Part shown: one piece after another, positions 6,628 through 15,799 of the stretch
Layout: the number at the start of each line of letters is the position of its first letter
Position numbering within the stretch: the first letter of the stretch is position 1
Source of the DNA: Pseudomonadota bacterium
GTDB taxonomy: Bacteria; Myxococcota_A; UBA9042; GCA-2863065
NCBI GenBank assembly: GCA_005776725.1
Contig: SXOO01000229.1
Coordinates: 1 to 37,485 of the forward strand
DNA length: 37,485 nt
Direction of reading: 5' to 3'
The notes under the pieces: model-generated
The model's database searches: none
Told to the model about the DNA's origin: nothing
The model's input: the letters and a program-made list of their open reading frames with translations, nothing else
Made by a program: the position numbers and the translations under genes

Positions 6628-9225
6628 ATGAAGTACGCCCTCTCCATCGCAGCCGCACTCATCGCCGCTCCCGGCTGCTTCAAGGCCGAGGACTTCGTCG
6701 AGTTCCCGAATCTGCCTGCGGACGCCGTCACCGGCCCCCCGATCATCGGCCTTGGGATCGGGCTCGCCTGCACCGACGACAACGACTGCCGAGACGGGCT
6801 CGAGTGCGACTCGACGTGCCAGCCCGCGGGAACCACGCTCCTCGACGTCCAATGCCTCATCACGGCGGAGTGCCAGGCCAACGCGTACTGCGGCCCGAGG
6901 CTTCAGTGCGCCTCGTTCGAGCCCCCGGATCCGCTCCCCCGCTACAAGCCGGACACCGCCTGCTTCTCGAACGACACCTGCGTGGCCGAGTTCGGGGAGG
7001 GCACCGTCTGTCTCCCGCGTCCCACCCAGGTCTGTCAGAAGGCCGGAACGCACGAGGTGGGCGAGGCCTGCACTCTCGACGGCGACTGTGCGCGAGGGCT
7101 GTTCTGCGAGTACGTCGGTGGGCTGTCCGGAGCCTGCGCGACCGGCGGCGAGCTGGATTACGGCGCCAAGTGCGCGCGGAACGCCGACTGCTTCGCGGGG
7201 CTCGTGTGCGGCGAGCAGGGGCAGTGCGTCACGTGGCTCGAGGCCCTTCAGGCGGCCACCGCGTGGCCCGGCGCGGAGTGTGACAAGGACGACCCGGACT
7301 CGCCTAGGGTCTACTTCGAGCTGCCGAACGCCTCGGGCGAGTCCCCGAGCGGCGAGTTCTATCGCCTGCCCTACCCGAACGACATCCGCGCAGGACGATG
7401 GACCGCCGGGCACCCCAAGCCGGGTCGCGGTCCCATCGACTTCGACCCGGTCGAGCTGCTGCTGGACGCCGCGAACACCGGGCTCTCCGGGGCCGGTACC
7501 ACCCCGACGGTCTTCTTCCAGTTCTCCACCGGGATCGACTTCTCCTCGATCAAGCTCGAGGACACGCCAGAGTCTCGCAAGAACCTGAAGGTGGTGAACA
7601 TCGACCAGGACTCGCCGCGGTTCCGGTCAGAGTCGGGCTTCGGCTGGGCCGCGGCCGGGCGTACGAAGTACCTGTGCCAGAACTGGCTGTCGGTGGACAT
7701 CGGCGCCTCGAGCCCTCTGGAGCCGGCCACGACCTACGCATCGGTCATCCTCTCGGGCGTGAAAGACACCGAGGGCCGCCTCTTCGGGCAGGACGAGGAC
7801 CTCGCGAAGCTGCTGGCCGACGCCGCGCCGGGAGACCCCGTGGCGGCAGACGCCTGGGCCGCATACGCGCCGCTGCGCGCCTGGCTGGCCGACCAGGGCC
7901 TCGCAGCCAGCGAGATCGTGGGCGCGGCGGTGTTCACCACCATGGATCCCACAGCCTTGATGCGCGCCATGCGCACCTCCGCCCGGGCGCAACCGGCTCC
8001 CGCCCTCGCCAAGGTCGTCGAGTGTGCGGAGGGCACCCCGAGCCCCTGCACGGACCCAGCGGACGAAACCCGAGTCTGCGCTGTCCACAAGGACTTCGTG
8101 GAGTACCAGGGCACCATCGAGCTGCCGGTGTTTCAGTCGGGTACGCGCCCTTACCTCCGCCCGGAGGACGGGGGAGCCATTCGTGAGGTTGGGGGCACGC
8201 CCGCGCCGATCGGCACCGAGTCGGTGTGCTTCTCGCTCACCGTCCCGAAGGGAACGGCCCCAGAGGGCGGCTGGCCGCTCGTGCTGTACGCGCACGGCAC
8301 CGGCGGCAACTTCCGCTCGCATGTCTCGGACGGCACGGCGGCGCTCGCCGCGACCCTGGAGGGCACCCCGGCGGCCACCCTGGGCATCGACCAGGTGATG
8401 CACGGGCCACGGCGGGGCACCACAGACCTCGAGCCGGACGTGCTGTACTTCAACGTCGCCAACCCTGCGGCGGCTCGCGGCAACGCGGTCCAGTCAGCGG
8501 CCGACTACTTCTCGCTCACGCTGTTCGCCGAGACCTTCTCCGGCCCGCTGGGGAGCGCCACGGTCGACTTCGGCCCGCTGGCGTTCGTCGGTCACTCGCA
8601 GGGCGCAACCTTCGGCCCCCTGTTCGCGTCGCTGGAGCCCAGCATCGGAGCGGTCGTGCTCTCCGGCGCCGGCGCGTCGGTGTCGAACAGCCTCCTCACC
8701 AAGACCAGCCCGGTGAACATCCCGGGGGCGATCAAGACCGTGTTCCGCGAGGATGCCGGCGAGAGCCACCCGCTCATGGCGATCCTTCAGGCTTACTTTG
8801 ATCCGATCGACCCCGCCAACTACGCCAAGCTGCTGTCTCGGCAGCCTCCCGTGGAGGTCACCACGCCGCACCCGCTGCTTGTGACCATGGGCGTGGGAGA
8901 CACCTATACGCCCAACCGGACCACGCGAATCCTGGCAGACATCCTGGAGATCCCCGTGGTCAGCCCGCTGCTCGCGAACGGTGGCGGTCAGCCGTTCGCG
9001 GGCTACCCCGAGGGTCGGGTGGTGCCCGGCCCGGTGAGCGGGAACGTGCAGGTCAATGGAGTTGCCACGACGCAGGGCCTCATCATGGCCACCCCCGACG
9101 CCTACGACGGTCACTTCGTGCTGTTCCGTGACGCCGCGATGCGAGGCCAAGTGTCGCGCTTCCTCGCGACCGCGTTCTCGGGGGCTCCGGCGGAGATCCC
9201 GGCGCCTAGTGGCCAGCCGCAGTGA
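6628..9225 (+). CDS. Secreted lipase-like alpha/beta-hydrolase lipoprotein with Cys-rich N-terminal module
   Basis: The product has 865 residues from ATG 6628, with AAGGA 6 bases upstream. Signal peptide and lipobox (APGC, Cys17) predict a lipoprotein. Residues about 45-210 are Cys-rich with repeated C-x-DCxxGLxC-like units. From about residue 247, LPYPNDI followed by a GxIDFDP stretch matches the N-terminal domain of bacterial virulence-factor lipases (P-x-PND). The hydrolase core follows: LYAHGTGG (oxyanion region), nucleophile elbow GHSQG (Ser657), and a catalytic His candidate in DGHFV (His829). The likely activity is ester hydrolysis at the cell surface; the substrate is unknown. It follows the MepA-like gene by 30 bases and overlaps the next gene by four. 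Related paralogs are at 9597 and 28691. Confidence 0.78.
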   Translation: MKYALSIAAALIAAPGCFKAEDFVEFPNLPADAVTGPPIIGLGIGLACTDDNDCRDGLECDSTCQPAGTTLLDVQCLITAECQANAYCGPRLQCASFEPPDPLPRYKPDTACFSNDTCVAEFGEGTVCLPRPTQVCQKAGTHEVGEACTLDGDCARGLFCEYVGGLSGACATGGELDYGAKCARNADCFAGLVCGEQGQCVTWLEALQAATAWPGAECDKDDPDSPRVYFELPNASGESPSGEFYRLPYPNDIRAGRWTAGHPKPGRGPIDFDPVELLLDAANTGLSGAGTTPTVFFQFSTGIDFSSIKLEDTPESRKNLKVVNIDQDSPRFRSESGFGWAAAGRTKYLCQNWLSVDIGASSPLEPATTYASVILSGVKDTEGRLFGQDEDLAKLLADAAPGDPVAADAWAAYAPLRAWLADQGLAASEIVGAAVFTTMDPTALMRAMRTSARAQPAPALAKVVECAEGTPSPCTDPADETRVCAVHKDFVEYQGTIELPVFQSGTRPYLRPEDGGAIREVGGTPAPIGTESVCFSLTVPKGTAPEGGWPLVLYAHGTGGNFRSHVSDGTAALAATLEGTPAATLGIDQVMHGPRRGTTDLEPDVLYFNVANPAAARGNAVQSAADYFSLTLFAETFSGPLGSATVDFGPLAFVGHSQGATFGPLFASLEPSIGAVVLSGAGASVSNSLLTKTSPVNIPGAIKTVFREDAGESHPLMAILQAYFDPIDPANYAKLLSRQPPVEVTTPHPLLVTMGVGDTYTPNRTTRILADILEIPVVSPLLANGGGQPFAGYPEGRVVPGPVSGNVQVNGVATTQGLIMATPDAYDGHFVLFRDAAMRGQVSRFLATAFSGAPAEIPAPSGQPQ

Positions 9226-9578
9226 GGTCCGAACGCCTCGCCGCGGCGTTGGTGACGTTCGGCGAGCCGGCGCTGGAGCAGGTCCCGGAAGGCGCCGGCA
9301 TCGAGGCCACGCGAGCCGCCGTGGGCACCGCGGTCACGGTGTGGAACGCGTGCGTCCTCGCCACGCATTGGGGCGAGCTGGACGCGCTCGAGAACCTGCG
9401 AACCCTCGCGGCTAGCGGTTACCTGCCCTCGCCGCTCGACTCGCTGCTCGAGCCGCTCATTCTGCGTTACCTCGAGCACCACGAAACCGACGCCCGGCTC
9501 GTGGCAGGCTGGGTGGTGGATCCCGGCCCCTCGGGCGGGATCATCCTTCACTGCGAGGTCAAGGTGCCGCGCCACTAA
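9222..9578 (+). CDS. Small hypothetical protein between two lipase-like genes
   Basis: A 118-residue product whose GTG start overlaps the stop of the preceding gene (GTGA), so it is probably coupled. It has no signal peptide and no membrane segment. The sequence is helical (TVWNACVLATHWGELDALENL, here cited as separate helices) and ends in a short beta-like GGIILHCEVKVP. I do not recognise a family. Since it is cytoplasmic while both neighbours are exported, it may be unrelated to their function. Confidence 0.65.
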   Translation: MRSERLAAALVTFGEPALEQVPEGAGIEATRAAVGTAVTVWNACVLATHWGELDALENLRTLAASGYLPSPLDSLLEPLILRYLEHHETDARLVAGWVVDPGPSGGIILHCEVKVPRH

Positions 9579-9596
9579 GCGCCGCCGGAGGAACAC

Positions 9597-12500
9597 ATGA
9601 GGCACCTCACAATCGTCGCCACCGCGTTGTTGCTTGCGCTGGGCTGTGCTGGCGAGCCCGCATCGGGCCTCGGAGCCACGTCCAGAGCGGGAGGCGTACA
9701 GGTCACCTGGGATCCCGAGGCGAAGCCGCTGCCTGAGATCCCGCTGCCGAACGACGCCGCGACCCAGCTGGACCCGAGCTCCCCCACGGGCCGCCGCATC
9801 AACGTGAGCACGCGCGCGGGCACGGACTTCGAGTCGCGGATGCGCGCGCACTTCGACCGATTGGACGGCTTCGGGATCTACGCGCCGATCACCGTGTCGT
9901 TCGGGGGCCTCTTGGACCTCCCGGACCTCTGGGCGCGCCACAACGGGGGCCCCTGGCCCGAGGGCGGCCCGCACCGGGACGACTTTCGGGACGACGCCGT
10001 CTACCTCCTGAACGTGGACCGCGGGTGCGGTCGCTTCGGTGAGGAGGTGGCCCTGGACATCGGCCGCGGGCGCTTCCCCGTGATCCTTGATGCGCACTCC
10101 CGGCGAATCCCCGACGCGGACGCGCCCGAGGGCTATCGGCTCGAAGACGGAGACAACATCACGTTCGAGTACGACCCCCGGGGCCTGTCCAACAACGTCC
10201 TCTTCGAGGAGCGGAGCGAAGACACGAACCGTAACGGCGTGCTCGACCCGGGCGAGGACACGGACTTCGACGACCACCTCGACCAGCCGAACCTCATGCA
10301 CCCGCACGCGTGCGACGGCGAGGAGCCTCACAGCCTGGCGTGGGACCGCTGCATCGCGGACAACCTGCTCACCTTCTACGACCGTGAAAACAACACGCTG
10401 ATTCTGCGGCCGGTCTGGCCGCTGGAGCAGGGCTGCCGCTATGCCGTGGTGCTCACCCGCCGGCTCCTGGGCGCGGACGGGCTACCGGTCGAGTCGCCGT
10501 TCCCCGCCGTGAACCCCGCGTCCCAGTCGGACGGCCTGTCCGAGGCGCCCGCGCTGCTCTCTCGGTATGGGCTGGAGCGGGAGGACATTGCCTTCGCGTG
10601 GACGTTCTCGACGGGCCTGCAGACCCAAGGGCTGGAGGTGGTGCGCAAGGGGCTCTACGGCCACGGCCCGCTCGCGCGGCTGAGCACGGAGTTCCCCGTC
10701 CAGGGCTTCGAGGTCTTCCAGTCACAGAACGAGTCCGCCGACGGCGCGATGGAGCAAGGCGCTTGCCTCGGCATGACGATCAGCAGCATCTGGCGCTTCA
10801 TCACCGAGGAGTGGACGCCGAACCTCTGCGCGATCGACACCGACCTGAAGGCGCTCGGCGGAGGTTTCTGGGGCCGCTTCAGCGCACCGAACTTCATGGT
10901 CGACAAGGACGGGGGCGCCGCGCCCGGCTCGGACGACGACGACGACGAGAGCTGGGACCTCGACCCCACCACGGGGACCGCCACCGTCGGGACCACCGAG
11001 GTGAGCTACTGGTGCGTGTTGCCGCGCGAGCAGCCCTCGGTGACCTGCGAGGCCGGGAATCCGGACGGCGTGCCGTTCTGCCGGCCGTTCCCCGTGCTCC
11101 TGTACGCCCACGGGTACACCGGCAGCCGGATCGGGATGCAGGACTTCATGGGACGGCACGCCGCCATGGGCTACGCGACCTGCGCCATCGACTCTTATGG
11201 TCACGGAGGCAACTACCGCCTGGTGGAGGACGTGGTCTCTCTCTACGGGCTGCTCTTTGCGCCGTTCGGCACCCCGCGTATCGCCGAGACGATCCTGGGC
11301 GGACGGGACCGTGACCTCAACAACGACGGGACCCCCGACCCGGGCGGCGACTTCTGGACCGCCGACCTCTTCCATACACGCGACATGCTGCGCCAGTCCG
11401 TGGTCGAGTGGATGCAGCTCGTCCGGATCCTGCGCAGCTTCGACGGCAAGACGAAGAGCGCCGACGGCGGCCTCCTCGGCGACGTGGACGGGGACGGCAA
11501 GGTCGACCTCGGCGGCCCCAAGAACACCGTGAGCCTCTGGGGCATCTCGCTCGGGGGGATCACCACCGGGATACTGAAGGGCGCCGAGCCCAGCTTGGAC
11601 GCAGCGTCGCCGAACGCCGGCGGCGCGGGGCTCACCGACATCGGGACACGCTCCCGACAAGCTGGGGTCCCCGAGGCCGTCTACCTGCCGGTGATCGGTC
11701 CGCTCATCCTCGGAGCACTGGAGCGCGACGACCACCAGCGCCCCGTGGCGGGCAGCGCCCTGCGCCTCACGGCGCTCGTCAACAACGCAGGGCAGTCGCA
11801 GCGCGTCGACCTCGGCCAGATCCCGGAGATCCAGCCGGGCGACGTGTTGGTCGTGGAGAACCTCGAAAAGGGCACCTGGAGCTGGGCGAAGGTGTCGCCG
11901 CGAGGGACGGTCCGCGTGGCCGTGGGCTCCGACGCGCTGGGGCCCGTGGAGAGGCGGCCGCTGCTGGCCCAGCTCACGGGCGTGGCGGTCAAAGACCTCG
12001 TCTACCCCGTGGTCGTGGAGGACACGACGCGCCTCGGCGACCGCCTCCGACTCACCGCCTATCGCGGAGACGCGGGCCCGTGTGGGGGCGAGTGCACCCC
12101 AGAGCAACGCTTCGGCACCCCGCTGGCCACCTTCGCCACGTTCGGGATCGACGTGACCTTTCAAGGCACCACGTACCCCGCCGGTGCCCCGCTGGTCGCC
12201 CTCCAGGAGGGGCTCGGGTATCGGCGCAACTCGCCGGAGCTGCGGCGTTTCCTCGGGATCGCGCAGCACGCGCTCGACCCGGCCGACCCCGCGACGTGGT
12301 CCGCTCGGCTCCTCGACCCTATCGACGTGAGCTACGACCCGCACGTCGGTGAGCGCTGGCGCGACAGCAACACGCGCGTGCTGGTCATGCCCACGGCGGG
12401 CGACATGAACGTGCCCGTCAACACGGCCATCTCCGAGGCGCGTGCCGCCGGCCTCTACGGCTCGTGGATGCGGGACGAGTCCGTTGGCGCAGAGTGGGGC

Positions 12501-13148
12501 TGGCGCAAGCTCTTCGAGGCCGACCCCCGCTACGGGCACTCGATGGACTACGAGCTCGTCCGAACGCACGTCTATGAGTCCGTCGACCGACTGGAGCGCT
12601 TCAAAACGTCGCACCCGGATCTCATCCATCCGAGCGTGCTGTACGACATCGACGACCTCGCCGACGGGCGCTCGGCGTGGTCCTGCAAGCGCGGTCACGA
12701 CGGCGACTGGGACACCTTCGACTGCCCCGGCGACGCCCGCGACCAGCCGGTGTTCTTCGAGACCCCGCGCGCCTCGAAGCCGATGCGCGCCAACCGCGCT
12801 CGAGGCGACGGCACCTTCGACGCCGTGCGTATCCCCATGCTTCGCCCGCAGGGGCAACACGGGCTCTACAACGCCCAGCCCTTCCGGCGCTTCGACATGG
12901 ACGCGGCCATGGTCAACCTGACGACCGCCTTCCTCGGGACACGGGGACGCGTCGTGGAGCTGCCGGGGGGCTGCGACTGCAGCGCCAGCGCCATCGGCAC
13001 CTGGATCACCGGGGGGGCCCCGATGGACATCGCGATCCCCAACAGCGGCTTGCCCTGCGCTTCCAGCGACCTCAAGCTCTGCTCCGCGGCGTGTACCGAC
13101 GCGCTCGGCCTTCGCTCGCCAGAGGGGAAGGTGGAGTGCCGGTTCTGA
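9597..13148 (+). CDS. Very large lipase-like alpha/beta-hydrolase lipoprotein with calcium-loop-like motifs
   Basis: The product has 1183 residues from ATG 9597 with GGAGGA 5 bases upstream. Signal peptide and lipobox LALGC (Cys17). The N-terminal domain has IPLPND at residues 48-53 and LDGFGIYAPITVSFGG, a close match to the lipase N-terminal domain pattern. The hydrolase fold shows LLYAHGYTG and an elbow WGISLGG with Ser651; a His candidate lies in QGQHGLYN near the C-terminus. Three Asp/Asn-rich loops resemble EF-hand or dockerin calcium sites: DTNRNGVLDPGEDTDFDD (about 207-224), DLNNDGTPDPGGD (about 573-585) and DVDGDGKVDLGG (about 629-640). A long insert of about 350 residues after the nucleophile separates the catalytic parts. 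It is the largest gene here; substrate unknown. Confidence 0.75.
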   Translation: MRHLTIVATALLLALGCAGEPASGLGATSRAGGVQVTWDPEAKPLPEIPLPNDAATQLDPSSPTGRRINVSTRAGTDFESRMRAHFDRLDGFGIYAPITVSFGGLLDLPDLWARHNGGPWPEGGPHRDDFRDDAVYLLNVDRGCGRFGEEVALDIGRGRFPVILDAHSRRIPDADAPEGYRLEDGDNITFEYDPRGLSNNVLFEERSEDTNRNGVLDPGEDTDFDDHLDQPNLMHPHACDGEEPHSLAWDRCIADNLLTFYDRENNTLILRPVWPLEQGCRYAVVLTRRLLGADGLPVESPFPAVNPASQSDGLSEAPALLSRYGLEREDIAFAWTFSTGLQTQGLEVVRKGLYGHGPLARLSTEFPVQGFEVFQSQNESADGAMEQGACLGMTISSIWRFITEEWTPNLCAIDTDLKALGGGFWGRFSAPNFMVDKDGGAAPGSDDDDDESWDLDPTTGTATVGTTEVSYWCVLPREQPSVTCEAGNPDGVPFCRPFPVLLYAHGYTGSRIGMQDFMGRHAAMGYATCAIDSYGHGGNYRLVEDVVSLYGLLFAPFGTPRIAETILGGRDRDLNNDGTPDPGGDFWTADLFHTRDMLRQSVVEWMQLVRILRSFDGKTKSADGGLLGDVDGDGKVDLGGPKNTVSLWGISLGGITTGILKGAEPSLDAASPNAGGAGLTDIGTRSRQAGVPEAVYLPVIGPLILGALERDDHQRPVAGSALRLTALVNNAGQSQRVDLGQIPEIQPGDVLVVENLEKGTWSWAKVSPRGTVRVAVGSDALGPVERRPLLAQLTGVAVKDLVYPVVVEDTTRLGDRLRLTAYRGDAGPCGGECTPEQRFGTPLATFATFGIDVTFQGTTYPAGAPLVALQEGLGYRRNSPELRRFLGIAQHALDPADPATWSARLLDPIDVSYDPHVGERWRDSNTRVLVMPTAGDMNVPVNTAISEARAAGLYGSWMRDESVGAEWGWRKLFEADPRYGHSMDYELVRTHVYESVDRLERFKTSHPDLIHPSVLYDIDDLADGRSAWSCKRGHDGDWDTFDCPGDARDQPVFFETPRASKPMRANRARGDGTFDAVRIPMLRPQGQHGLYNAQPFRRFDMDAAMVNLTTAFLGTRGRVVELPGGCDCSASAIGTWITGGAPMDIAIPNSGLPCASSDLKLCSAACTDALGLRSPEGKVECRF

Positions 13149-13228
13149 GGCCATCGGTGGGGATCCGTTAGCGCCTACCGGCCGTACACGGGGCGTGCTA
13201 GGTTCGGCGGCTCTTGTCGGAGGAACGT

Positions 13229-14620
13229 ATGCCGCCGTGGCTCGAAAGACTCGCTCCCATCGTGCTGCTGCTCGTCGCAGTAGGCGTGGTGCTCTGGAAG
13301 CTCCCCAAGGTCGACCTTGGCCACAGCCCCGCCTACAAGAAGCGGCGGATCCAGAACTGGCTGCCGCTCGGACTCACCTACGGGTTCCTGTATTTCGGCC
13401 GCTACAACTTGTCGGCGATCGCCGGCGAGCTCGACAAGGCAGGCGTCCTTCCCAAGGCCGACTTCAACGACCTCGACGGCGTGGGCGCCTGGGTCTATGG
13501 GATCGCCTTCCTCATCAACGGGCCCCTCACCGATCGCTTCGGCGGCCGACTGACGATGCTCATCGGCACCTTTGGGTCGGCGCTCTGCAATGTGGGCATG
13601 GCGGTCGCGATGAGCACGGCGGTGGCTGGCGACACGTCGCACCTCAAGACCTCGTTGCTCTGGCTCAACGCCGCCAACATGTACTTCCAGAGCTTCGGCG
13701 CGGTCTCGATCGTCAAGGTCAACGCCCCCTGGTTTCACGTGCGGGAGCGCGGCGTGCTCGGCGGCCTGTTCGGCATCCTGATCTCGCTCGGTCTCTACTT
13801 CGCCTACGACTGGAGCCTGATGCTGGCCAAAGGCCCCGGGCTCACGTCGGTCTTCTGGGTTCCCGCGGCGGTGCTGTTGGCGTCCTGCGCCGCCACCGCG
13901 ATGTTCGTCCGTGACACACCCGCCACCGCAGGTTTCGCTGACTTCGACACCGGGGACGCCAGCTCCGGGCAGGTCGGCACGCTGAGCCTCATGGAGGTGC
14001 TCCGGAAGATGTTCTCGCAGTCCGTGATCTGGTTCATCGTCGCGATCGAGTTCTGCTCGGGCTTCCTCCGGCAGGCGGTGATGAAGCAGTACCGGCTCTA
14101 CGCGAAGGCGATCGGAGACGACACCTCCTTCGTCTACGAGAACTGGGGCATGTTGCTCTGTGTGGCGGGGATCCTCGGGGGCGTGTTTGCCGGGTTCATC
14201 TCGGACCACGTCTTCAACAGCCGGCGGGGACCCGTGGCCAGCGTCCTCTTCGGGGGGCTATTGCTCGGCACCATTGCCGCATTCTTCCTGCTCGGCTCTC
14301 CCCTGCTCGGGTGGGCCGTGGTCTTCATGTCGCTCTGCGTGATCGGGGTTCACGGGATGTTGTCGGGCACCGCCTCGATGGACTTCGGCGGCTCGAAGAA
14401 CGCCGGGGTGGTGACTGGGATTATCGACGGCTTCGTCTACCTCGGCACCGGCACCCAGGCGTTCCTCTATGCGGCCATGCTCCCCGTCGGGGACGCGGCC
14501 AAGTCTGCCGAGAACTGGACGATCTGGCCCGGCGCGATGCTCCCCGTGGCGTTGGTCGGCCTGCTCCTCTGCGCACGGATCTGGAACGCTCGGCCGCAGC
14601 GCGCTAGCGCGGCACATTGA
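13229..14620 (+). CDS. MFS transporter, organophosphate:phosphate antiporter (GlpT/UhpT-like) family
   Basis: The product has 463 residues from ATG 13229, with GGAGGA 4-5 bases upstream; an in-frame TTG five codons earlier precedes that ribosome site and is rejected. About 12 hydrophobic segments plus an extra N-terminal helix (IVLLLVAVGVVLWKL). Family features are visible: FGRYNLSAIAGEL in helix 1, GPLTDRFGGR (MFS motif A) between helices 2 and 3, and an equal second half with GGVFAGFISDHVFNSRRG. This family exchanges phosphorylated sugars or glycerol-3-phosphate for phosphate. The true substrate is not readable. The 80-base gap to the upstream lipase-like gene may contain its own promoter, but none stands out. 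Confidence 0.82.
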   Translation: MPPWLERLAPIVLLLVAVGVVLWKLPKVDLGHSPAYKKRRIQNWLPLGLTYGFLYFGRYNLSAIAGELDKAGVLPKADFNDLDGVGAWVYGIAFLINGPLTDRFGGRLTMLIGTFGSALCNVGMAVAMSTAVAGDTSHLKTSLLWLNAANMYFQSFGAVSIVKVNAPWFHVRERGVLGGLFGILISLGLYFAYDWSLMLAKGPGLTSVFWVPAAVLLASCAATAMFVRDTPATAGFADFDTGDASSGQVGTLSLMEVLRKMFSQSVIWFIVAIEFCSGFLRQAVMKQYRLYAKAIGDDTSFVYENWGMLLCVAGILGGVFAGFISDHVFNSRRGPVASVLFGGLLLGTIAAFFLLGSPLLGWAVVFMSLCVIGVHGMLSGTASMDFGGSKNAGVVTGIIDGFVYLGTGTQAFLYAAMLPVGDAAKSAENWTIWPGAMLPVALVGLLLCARIWNARPQRASAAH

Positions 14621-14699
14621 CCGGCGCTCCGGCCCGGCACCTCCCCGCGGTCGCACATTCCGTTGGGACCCCTTTGGGCGCTCGACCAGTAGACCGCCC

Positions 14700-15596
14700 G
14701 TGATCCGCTCTACCATCGGAAAGCTGTTAGGGGTCATCGCGCGCGGCGCGGCGACCACCGGCGAGCGGGCGGGCCCCCTGGGGCGGGTGCTCGACGCGGC
14801 GCTAGACCGTCTTGGAGAGCCACGAGGTCGGCAGGAAGCCTCCTCCACGCGTTCCAGCCTCGCACCCGGCGGCTCGCCCCCAGAGGGCGGGCCCGTAACG
14901 CGGCAGCCGGTCGGCGCGGATTCGTCCGGGACACCTCCCGGGCCGCCAGAGAAGCCGACGGTCCCTGCTCGGGTCGTGCGCCCTCGCCCCATCGAGCACC
15001 GTCCCGCGGCGCCGGAGAGCGACGCCCTCCGGGTGCTGGCTCATCCGTCCTCGGACAACCGGCAGTGCAGCTTCGAGCTCGGCGTCGAGGTGTTGCCCGG
15101 CCTGTCGTGGCGCTTCGCGGACGCGGCCTCGGCCGCCGCGTCCCCCTTTGGTCGCTCGCTGTTCGAGCACCCGGAGGTCGCGTGGGTAGAGGTTCATGGC
15201 GCCGTCGTGCGGGTGGCGCGGCGCTCGGGCAAGGAGGGCGACTGGCGCCCCCTGGCCGCGGCCCTTGGGTCGGTGCTGCGAAGGGCGGCGAGCGAGCCCG
15301 TCATTCCACCCGGAACGCCGCTCCCCGACTCTGAGGCGCTGGAGCGCGTTGTCCGCACCATGATCGAGGACGAGGTCAACCCTGGCCTCGCGGCTCACTC
15401 GGGCAACGTGACGCTCCGCCGGGTAGACGGCAACACGCTCTACCTCGAGATGGGCGGAGGCTGTCAGGGATGCAGCGCCGCGGCGCTCACGCTGAAAGTG
15501 GGCATCTACAATGCGTTCCGAGCGGCCGTACCCGGCCTCGGCGTGATCTACGACCTCACCGACCACGCCGCAGGGACCGCACCTTACCTCTCGTAG
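14700..15596 (+). CDS. Nfu-type iron-sulfur scaffold/carrier with a long disordered N-terminal region
   Basis: The product has 298 residues from GTG 14700; no strong ribosome site. Residues 1-40 could form an amphipathic helix. Residues 40-110 are Pro/Gly/Ser-rich and probably disordered. Residues about 125-200 resemble the Nfu N-terminal domain (SWRFADAASAAASPFGRSLF, VAWVEVHGAVVRVARR). Residues about 220-290 are the NifU C-terminal domain, with the cluster-binding pair C255-xx-C258 (GGGCQGCSAAALTLKVGI). Such proteins deliver Fe-S clusters to target enzymes. Possible clients in this window would be Fe-S enzymes such as the radical SAM protein at 36022. The start is uncertain because the N-terminal region has no recognisable conserved part. 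Confidence 0.82.
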   Translation: MIRSTIGKLLGVIARGAATTGERAGPLGRVLDAALDRLGEPRGRQEASSTRSSLAPGGSPPEGGPVTRQPVGADSSGTPPGPPEKPTVPARVVRPRPIEHRPAAPESDALRVLAHPSSDNRQCSFELGVEVLPGLSWRFADAASAAASPFGRSLFEHPEVAWVEVHGAVVRVARRSGKEGDWRPLAAALGSVLRRAASEPVIPPGTPLPDSEALERVVRTMIEDEVNPGLAAHSGNVTLRRVDGNTLYLEMGGGCQGCSAAALTLKVGIYNAFRAAVPGLGVIYDLTDHAAGTAPYLS

Positions 15597-15659
15597 ACGG
15601 GCAGCCTAGGCCGCAGCGCGACTCCCCGTGGGCTCCAGCGCGGGGTGCGACGCAGGCAC

Positions 15660-15692
15660 GCCACGCGGTGTGGCGCTCTCGCCACGGGTGGC
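15660..15692. promoter_or_regulatory. Two GCCAC/GTGGC dyads, enhancer-like, upstream of the sigma-54 promoter
   Basis: Two inverted repeats share the same arms. GCCAC (15660-15664) pairs with GTGGC (15670-15674) across 5 bases, and GCCAC (15681-15685) pairs with GTGGC (15688-15692) across 2 bases. Their centres are about 20 bases apart, close to two turns of the helix, and about 66 and 86 bases before the start point predicted from the -24/-12 element at 15728. This is where sites for sigma-54 activators usually lie. That they bind such a protein is inference. Confidence 0.42.
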
Positions 15693-15727
15693 CCACACGA
15701 AGATAAGCGCTGTGCTTGCGTTCAGCC

Positions 15728-15743
15728 CGGCACGTGGTTTGCT
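15728..15743 (+). promoter_or_regulatory. Sigma-54 (-24/-12) promoter candidate
   Basis: CGGCACG-TGGT-TTGCT followed by TT matches the RpoN consensus except for the first base. The GG (15729-15730) and GC (15741-15742) are 10 bases apart, as required. The start point would be near 15753, giving a leader of about 47 bases before the ATG at 15800. Confidence 0.62.
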
Positions 15744-15770
15744 TTGGTTGGATGGCGTGTTGATGCGGCG

Positions 15771-15785
15771 CTGGGGAAAACCCAG
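15771..15785 (+). other. Small hairpin in the 5' leader
   Basis: CTGGG-GAAAA-CCCAG forms a 5-bp stem with a purine loop in the leader of the Tyr/Trp-repeat protein gene, ending 5 bases before the AGGAG ribosome site (15789-15793). It could stabilise the leader or affect translation, but a stem this short may be chance. Confidence 0.25.
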
Positions 15786-15799
15786 CCCAGGAGCGCACC

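Noticed and set aside
10722..13154. 810-codon minus-strand open frame opposite the large hydrolase
   Set aside because: Very high Arg/Ala/Gly/Val/His content typical of GC-rich antisense shadows; no motif or ribosome site. The plus strand has signal peptide and hydrolase motifs.
14641..14699. GGCACC near 14635 as another sigma-54 element
   Set aside because: No TTGC or GC at the required distance after the GG.
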